Source: an uncultured Bacilli bacterium (lineage in GTDB: Bacteria; Bacillota_I; Bacilli_A; RFN20; CAG-449). From it: a stretch of DNA of 45,360 bases. Under the pieces are notes generated by a model. That model did not search any database. It was not told the DNA's origin and was given only the letters and a program-made list of their open reading frames with translations. Location: assembly GCA_947591215.1 (NCBI GenBank), contig CANQCZ010000011.1, positions 1-45,360 of the forward strand. The letters are read 5' to 3'. The position numbers and the translations under genes are program-made. This document shows positions 41,155-45,360 of this stretch, piece after piece; the stretch's first letter is position 1, and each line of letters begins with the position of its first letter.

Positions 41155-41733
41155 ATGGAATCGATAGAAAAAATTAAAAGACGTATCGAACGACAATATC
41201 AAAAGAAAAAAACGACGATTTGGCGCACTCTTTCTTTGCTGATGATGATCTTTACGATGGCTATGGGCTTTTTAATCTACGCCAAAAAAGATGAAAATGG
41301 CTCTTTTCTCAAAGAACATTTTAACATTGAAACTTCATTTGTAGCCATGAATGAAAATATTTCATCATTTTTAAATTCGGTGTTTAATTTTAATATTTTC
41401 AACAATCAAAACGCTTTAGGTAATGAGCAAACGGTTAATGGTTCTGTCGCTTACATCAATGAGGGTGAAAATTATTTCAGTTATGAAACTAACGAAGTTA
41501 GGATGCTTAAACCAGGCACGATTCTTTTTACGAGTTCCGATAGTGAAGGACAAATTGTGATCGCTTCTTTAGATAACGGAGTGGTTGCCACATACTTCAT
41601 GCTACAGACGATCGAAGTGAAAGTTTACGATCAGCTTAAAGAAGGAGACACCCTTGGAACTTATAATGGCAAATTTAAAGTTTTGTTTTCTAAAGAAAAT
41701 CATCTTATAAAATATGAAGAAGCCGTCTTATAG
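41155..41733 (+). CDS. SpoIVFA-like protein with degenerate M23 (LytM) domain
   Basis: The 192-residue protein has a basic N terminus (residues 1-20), one membrane anchor (about 21-42) and an extracytoplasmic C-terminal domain with the M23/LytM strand pattern (GQIVIASLDNGVVATYFML...VYDQLKEGDTLGTYNG, about 137-172) but without the zinc histidines, as in SpoIVFA. In B. subtilis SpoIVFA holds SpoIVFB and BofA together in the outer forespore membrane and receives the SpoIVB signal. It overlaps the next gene by 20 bases; the pair follows minD as in B. subtilis. Length is shorter than the 264 residues of the Bacillus protein. Confidence 0.7.
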   Translation: MESIEKIKRRIERQYQKKKTTIWRTLSLLMMIFTMAMGFLIYAKKDENGSFLKEHFNIETSFVAMNENISSFLNSVFNFNIFNNQNALGNEQTVNGSVAYINEGENYFSYETNEVRMLKPGTILFTSSDSEGQIVIASLDNGVVATYFMLQTIEVKVYDQLKEGDTLGTYNGKFKVLFSKENHLIKYEEAVL

Positions 41734-42490
41734 TCTTTTTTTCGTCGACCCATTGACGATTGTTTACATCGTCATGGGTTTTGTTTTTAATCGGTTTTTA
41801 TATTTATTTATTCATTATCTTATCGCTTTTATCCACGAAATGTCGCATGTTTGTAGCGCAAAAATATTTAAAGTCGCAGTTCCTGAAATCCATTTTTTGC
41901 CTTTTGGATTTTATGCAAAGATTCAAGGATTGGAACAAAAAAATCTCTTGACTCAAATCATCGTCATTATCTCTGGACCCTTAAGTTACTTTATTTCTTG
42001 GGGAATTTTAACATTAATGTATCGAATGGATCTTATTTCTATATACGGATTTGAACAGGGTATGATTTCCAATCAAGCGGTTTTGTTATTTAATTTGTTG
42101 CCTTTCTATCCTTTGGATGGTGGTCGTATCGTCGATGTGATCGGCGCCCGTTTCTTAGACGAATATAAGTTGCGTGTCGTGCGACTCATCTTCAACGTTT
42201 TGACATTTTTTTACATCGGTTACCTTTGCATCACTAATCGGCAAATTATCTTGATGATCTTTATCGCCTTTTCATTAATAGCCCAATGGATGCGATTGAA
42301 AAAAGACTTTTTCAAAGACATTTTAAGACGTCTCGGAAATAAAAAACCGCTTCACGAACGGGTGAATACAAAAAAGGAAATTTATCGTTATTCTAACAAT
42401 TACTATTTGGAGAATCATACAATCTACAACGAAGACCAATTGATTGAAAAAATAGTCAAAGATCAAAAATATCGACCATTTGATAAATAG
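41714..42490 (+). CDS. SpoIVFB-like intramembrane metalloprotease (M50)
   Basis: The 258-residue membrane protein has the zinc motif His41-Glu42-Met-Ser-His45 in a membrane helix and the third ligand Asp135 in LLPFYPLDGGRI, the site-2 protease pattern in the SpoIVFB form (YPLDGGR). In B. subtilis SpoIVFB cuts pro-sigma-K after SpoIVB action. The Bacillus protein also has a C-terminal CBS domain; here only a remnant-like C-terminal stretch (about 205-258) follows. Position between a SpoIVFA-like gene and rplU supports the assignment over a housekeeping M50 peptidase; pro-sigma-K itself is not in the window. Confidence 0.8.
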   Translation: MKKPSYSLFFVDPLTIVYIVMGFVFNRFLYLFIHYLIAFIHEMSHVCSAKIFKVAVPEIHFLPFGFYAKIQGLEQKNLLTQIIVIISGPLSYFISWGILTLMYRMDLISIYGFEQGMISNQAVLLFNLLPFYPLDGGRIVDVIGARFLDEYKLRVVRLIFNVLTFFYIGYLCITNRQIILMIFIAFSLIAQWMRLKKDFFKDILRRLGNKKPLHERVNTKKEIYRYSNNYYLENHTIYNEDQLIEKIVKDQKYRPFDK

Positions 42491-42590
42491 GTTTAATAAC
42501 TTAAAGATATTAAATGTTATTCATCAAATATTTAACTTTGTGAGTGTAATAAAACGAGGAACTTTTTCAATTCACGAAGGTAATTTTTTA

Positions 42591-42750
42591 TATAATTTGA
42601 CTTTCAAATGCTTGAAAGTGAGCAAAGTGAATGATATTATTTGAATGTTGTCGCCTCAGTGGAGGGCTTCAACCGCTTCAAAAAGGTAAATAACTGAGCG
42701 AATGCTCGACCTTAAGAGCGAGTCTAAATCTACACAATAGGAGGTGCCTA
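42591..42750 (+). promoter_or_regulatory. rplU leader: promoter -10 and L21-type leader RNA
   Basis: TATAAT at 42591-42596 is followed by a perfect hairpin (CTTTCAA 42601-42607, TTGAAAG 42612-42618) and then a structured leader with GTCGCCTCAGTGGAGGGCTT and paired GAGCG...GCTC stretches up to the ribosome binding site. It resembles the L21 leader known from Firmicutes rplU operons, where r-protein L21 is thought to act as feedback regulator. Identified by position and general likeness. Confidence 0.7.
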
Positions 42751-42754
42751 AAGA

Positions 42755-43066
42755 ATGTACGCAATTATTGAAACTGGCGGAAAGCAAATCAAAGTCGAAG
42801 TCGGAAGCAAGATCTACGTCGAAAAAATCGACGCGGAAGTTGGTTCAAGTGTTACCTTTGATAAAGTGCTTCTTGTCGGCGGTGAGGGCGAAACGAAAGT
42901 TGGTTCACCATTACTAGAAGGTGCAACTGTCGTTGGAAAAGTTGAAAAACAAGGAAAAGCTCGTAAAATCTTGGTCTTCAAGTACAAGAGTAAAGCGAAC
43001 TACCGCAGACGTCAGGGTCATCGTCAACCCTATACTTGCTTAACCATCGAAGCTATCAATGCCTAA
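42755..43066 (+). CDS. rplU: 50S ribosomal protein L21
   Basis: The 103-residue protein is a complete bL21: [17 protein letters not shown] at the N terminus and [19 protein letters not shown] near the end. ATG 42755 follows AGGAGGTGCCTAAAGA. It begins the rplU-prp-rpmA unit; the prp start lies one base behind its stop. Confidence 0.98.
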   Translation: MYAIIETGGKQIKVEVGSKIYVEKIDAEVGSSVTFDKVLLVGGEGETKVGSPLLEGATVVGKVEKQGKARKILVFKYKSKANYRRRQGHRQPYTCLTIEAINA

Positions 43067-43067
43067 G

Positions 43068-43382
43068 ATGATTCGCGCTAAAGTGTTTAGATCTTCTGAT
43101 CGACTTTGTGGACTAGAAGTCAAAGGTCACGCAAATTACGATCAGTATGGTCAAGATGTCGTCTGTGCGAGTGTCTCTTCAATTATCACCGGAGGATTTA
43201 ATGCTTTCGAGGATAAAGAAATCGAAGAGATTTCATTAAAAGAGGGATTAGCTAAAATCAATATTGTCGAATCCGATAGTGCTGTTTTAAAACTTCAGGT
43301 GATCATCACTCAACTAGAAACATTAAAGCAAGCTTACCCTCAAAATATAACAATTGAAAATGAAAGAAGGTGCAAGAAATGA
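43068..43382 (+). CDS. prp: Ribosomal-processing cysteine protease Prp
   Basis: The 104-residue protease (YsxB) has the catalytic pair His21 in [18 protein letters not shown] and Cys33. It removes the N-terminal extension of L27, which is encoded just downstream, before the protein joins the 50S subunit. The start is set at ATG 43068 (MIRAKVF, homologous N terminus); ATG 43059 overlaps rplU. Its stop overlaps the rpmA start (ATGA). Confidence 0.95.
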   Translation: MIRAKVFRSSDRLCGLEVKGHANYDQYGQDVVCASVSSIITGGFNAFEDKEIEEISLKEGLAKINIVESDSAVLKLQVIITQLETLKQAYPQNITIENERRCKK

Positions 43383-43669
43383 GATTCCAATTAAATATTC
43401 AATTATTCGCCTCTAAAAAAGGTGTTGGTTCAACCAAAAATGGTCGTGATTCCGAATCGAAAAGATTAGGTGCCAAAAAGGCCGATGGTCAATTTGCTAC
43501 CGCGGGATCAATCATCTATCGTCAACGTGGCACCAAGATCTATCCAGGTCTTAATACGATGCGCGGTGGCGACGATACGATTTTTGCAACTTGCGATGGT
43601 GTCGTAAGATATAAGCGCTGGGGCAAAAACAGAACTCGGGCAATCGTTGAACCGGTTCAAGACAAATAA
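43379..43669 (+). CDS. rpmA: 50S ribosomal protein L27, with Prp-cleaved extension
   Basis: The 96-residue protein begins with [15 protein letters not shown], the Firmicutes extension ending in an LFA-Ser site that Prp cuts; the mature protein starts at [14 protein letters not shown]. Start at ATG 43379 (AAGG 8 bases upstream) rather than GTG 43370, since the processing motif is counted from there. Confidence 0.97.
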   Translation: MRFQLNIQLFASKKGVGSTKNGRDSESKRLGAKKADGQFATAGSIIYRQRGTKIYPGLNTMRGGDDTIFATCDGVVRYKRWGKNRTRAIVEPVQDK

Positions 43670-43675
43670 AAAAAC

Positions 43676-43704
43676 AAAGCCTCCGTTAAGGATGGCTTTT
43701 TTAT
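43676..43704 (+). terminator. Terminator or attenuator between rpmA and obg
   Basis: AAAGCC (43676-43681) and GGCTTT (43694-43699) pair with an inner CC/GG and are followed by a T tract. The obg ribosome binding site lies 23 bases behind. Confidence 0.7.
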
Positions 43705-43741
43705 TAAAAAAATACATATCATAACGGAAGGAGGTAACTTG

Positions 43742-45016
43742 ATGTTTATCGATAAAGCAAAACTCACTGTCAAAGCCGGAAAAGGGGGAGACGGATGTAT
43801 CGCCTTTCATCACGAAAAATTCATCGAACGCGGCGGTCCAAGCGGCGGTAATGGCGGACGAGGCGGTAGCATTTATTTACGGGCTACATCGGATGAATCG
43901 ACGTTGATCAATTATCGTCACGCTAAAACCATCAAGGCCGAAGAAGGTGGCAAAGGTTTAGCCAAAAAAATGTATGGTCGTGCGGCAAATGATATCTATC
44001 TTGACGTTCCATGCGGTACCATCGTTTTTGAAGAACCATCACATTTATTTCTTTGCGATCTATCAGCTGAAGGGCAGACGTTTTTAGTCGCTAAAGGTGG
44101 TCGCGGTGGGCGCGGCAATGCTTGTTTTGCGTCTCCTAAAAATCGAGCACCGCGTGTCGCGGAAAATGGTTTGCCGGGTGAAGAAAAGACATTGACATTG
44201 GAATTAAAACTTTTAGCCGATGTCGGGTTAGTAGGGTTACCAAGTGTCGGTAAATCGACGATTTTAAGCGTCGTCAGCAATGCTAAACCTGAAATTGCCG
44301 CTTATCCTTTTACGACGATTACTCCAAATCTCGGCGTCACACATTTACCCGATGGTTCATCGTTTGTAATCGCCGACCTTCCGGGACTTATCGAAGGAGC
44401 GCATAAAGGAAAAGGACTGGGTTTGAATTTTTTACGCCATATTGAAAGATGTCGGGTGATCATCCATGTCTTAGATATGGAGCATGAAGATCCTTTGTTG
44501 GATTTTAAAATGATCAATCAGGAACTTGAAAGTTATGGATTTAATCTTATCAAAAGACCGATGATTGTCGCCTGTAACAAAGTCGAAGATCCACAAAGTG
44601 AAGAAAAGTATAATTTGGTCAAAGAAAAACTTGAAGGTCAATATCAAGTATATAAGTTGTCGGCCATTCGTCATCAAGGCATCGAAGAGATGTTATATGC
44701 TGCAAAGCAATTACTTGATGTCACGCCGCTTTTCCCGCTTTATGAGACGAAAGATCAAGAAGTGAAAGTCTACTCTGCCAAAGAAGAGATGAAAAAAGAG
44801 TACAAGATTACCAAAACCAAAAGCGACACTTTTGTAATCAGTGGCGAAAGAATCGAACGCACGTATTCACTTATCAATCTTTCGACTGATGAAGGAATCA
44901 TGAAACTCATTTCAATCTTAAGAAATATCGGTGTTGATGAAGAATTAAAAGCGATGGGCGCTAAAGATGGCGATACTGTGATTCTTTGTGATTTTGAGTT
45001 TGAGTATTATGAATAG
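43742..45016 (+). CDS. obg: GTPase Obg
   Basis: The 424-residue protein has the glycine-rich Obg fold at the N terminus (KAGKGGDGCIAFHHEKF, GGNGGRGG), a G domain with G1 Gly165-Leu-Pro-Ser-Val-Gly-Lys-Ser-Thr173, DLPG and NKVE, and the C-terminal OCT domain (about 345-424). It is needed for ribosome assembly and stress response, and in B. subtilis for sporulation initiation. ATG 43742 follows AAGGAGG; the TTG just before it is not used. In B. subtilis spo0B stands between rpmA and obg; here it does not. A terminator follows. Confidence 0.97.
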   Translation: MFIDKAKLTVKAGKGGDGCIAFHHEKFIERGGPSGGNGGRGGSIYLRATSDESTLINYRHAKTIKAEEGGKGLAKKMYGRAANDIYLDVPCGTIVFEEPSHLFLCDLSAEGQTFLVAKGGRGGRGNACFASPKNRAPRVAENGLPGEEKTLTLELKLLADVGLVGLPSVGKSTILSVVSNAKPEIAAYPFTTITPNLGVTHLPDGSSFVIADLPGLIEGAHKGKGLGLNFLRHIERCRVIIHVLDMEHEDPLLDFKMINQELESYGFNLIKRPMIVACNKVEDPQSEEKYNLVKEKLEGQYQVYKLSAIRHQGIEEMLYAAKQLLDVTPLFPLYETKDQEVKVYSAKEEMKKEYKITKTKSDTFVISGERIERTYSLINLSTDEGIMKLISILRNIGVDEELKAMGAKDGDTVILCDFEFEYYE

Positions 45017-45074
45017 CAAAATTATTAAATAAGTCAAGTGACAAAGTTAACGCAACTTTAGAATTAGCTATGAA

Positions 45075-45110
45075 AGAGGTCAACAGATTTTATATAGGTT
45101 GACCTTTTTT
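45075..45110 (+). terminator. Terminator after obg
   Basis: AGGTCAAC (45077-45084) pairs perfectly with GTTGACCT (45098-45105) and runs into TTTTT. Confidence 0.9.
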
Positions 45111-45133
45111 AGCCAAAATAAAAAATTAATTAA

Positions 45134-45172
45134 TGTTAAAAAAGCAAATAAATTTTAAACGCTTTTTTAACA
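45134..45172. repeat. 12-bp perfect inverted repeat before the lipoprotein gene
   Basis: TGTTAAAAAAGC (45134-45145) and GCTTTTTTAACA (45161-45172) are exact complements with a 15-base spacer, 69 bases before ATG 45241. The plus strand has no T tract behind it, while on the minus strand it is followed by TTAATTAATTTTT. It may be an operator or a minus-strand terminator. Confidence 0.6.
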
Positions 45173-45240
45173 CTTCGAGGAATAAAATTAACATTAAGCT
45201 TATTTTCATATTAAGTAAGTAAATGTTTAAGGAGGAAAAC

Positions 45241-45360
45241 ATGAAAAAAGCAAATGGTATAAAGATTCTATCGGCATTACTAGTGGCGATGACTACCTTA
45301 TGTGGCTGTGCCGGTGGGACAAATGATTCATCATCTTCATCGTCAGCGACGATGTCATCA
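45241..45360 (+). CDS. Lipoprotein, N-terminal part (3' end outside window)
   Basis: ATG 45241 follows TTAAGGAGGAAAAC. The 40 residues in the window are a lipoprotein signal peptide (MKKANGIKILSALLVAMTT) with lipobox LCGC and Cys22, followed by Gly-Gly and a serine-rich linker. The partial acidic protein at the left end of the window begins with a similar low-complexity stretch, but a relation between the two cannot be shown. The function lies in the missing part. Confidence 0.75.
   Translation, partial: MKKANGIKILSALLVAMTTLCGCAGGTNDSSSSSSATMSS

Noticed and set aside
43508-44280. Minus-strand frames of 94-101 codons over rpmA and obg
   Set aside because: Both lie antisense to highly conserved genes and lack start signals.

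Overview
The window is a contiguous piece of a low-GC, monoderm bacterial chromosome of the class Bacilli (Bacillota). I infer this from strong AGGAGG ribosome binding sites, sigma-A type promoters, a valine T-box, an L21 leader, an L27 protein with the Firmicutes N-terminal extension, lipoprotein signal peptides, and close gene-order agreement with Bacillus subtilis. UGA is a stop codon here (the ClC, SpoVID-like, YsxE-like and Prp genes end in TGA), so this is not a Mycoplasma-type genetic code. No rRNA or species-level marker is present, so I do not name a genus; an uncultured Erysipelotrichales- or Acholeplasma-related Bacilli lineage would fit.

Region 1 (1-6.9 kb): the end of an unknown acidic protein, the TrkA/TrkH potassium uptake pair, then a NiCo-type riboswitch with an overlapping terminator in front of a cation diffusion facilitator, followed without a visible terminator by a cyclophilin-like protein and an alpha/beta hydrolase with a cysteine nucleophile, and a small membrane protein. 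Region 2 (6.9-16.9 kb): an accessory-looking stretch with a TerB-like protein, two tandem family-2 glycosyltransferases carrying a 386-bp identical gene-conversion tract, a MATE exporter that seems to start at AUU, an MmcQ/YjbR-like protein with an SGNH-like protein, two coupled unknown genes, a beta-helix protein and a uridine-kinase-type nucleoside kinase. Region 3 (17-23.9 kb): initiator tRNA-Met, nicotinate phosphoribosyltransferase, tRNA-Gly(CCC) followed by short direct repeats and an AT-rich island of three orphan genes, a GNAT acetyltransferase, tRNA-Arg(TCT), a 670-bp gene-free stretch with a probable small RNA and three 20-bp tandem repeats, and a nucleotidyltransferase-fold protein.

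Region 4 (23.9-45.4 kb): ClC channel, a YsoA-position helical protein, tig, lon, engB, SpoVID-like, YsxE-like, [GH13 amylase, nadE], T-box-valS, a double-glycine leader peptide, radC, MinC-like, minD, SpoIVFA-like, SpoIVFB-like, rplU, prp, rpmA, obg. From YsoA to Obg this is the B. subtilis chromosomal order and orientation with genes deleted (clpX, lonB, hem genes, folC, maf, mreBCD, spo0B) and two metabolic genes inserted. It holds four sporulation homologues, and a good sigma-E-type promoter lies directly before the SpoIVFA-like gene, so endospore formation, or its recent loss, is the main biological message of the window.

The most interesting candidates for undescribed biology are the 59-residue double-glycine peptide translationally coupled to radC, the minus-strand hairpin RNA at about 22.7 kb, and the nucleotidyltransferase gene with its upstream tandem repeats.
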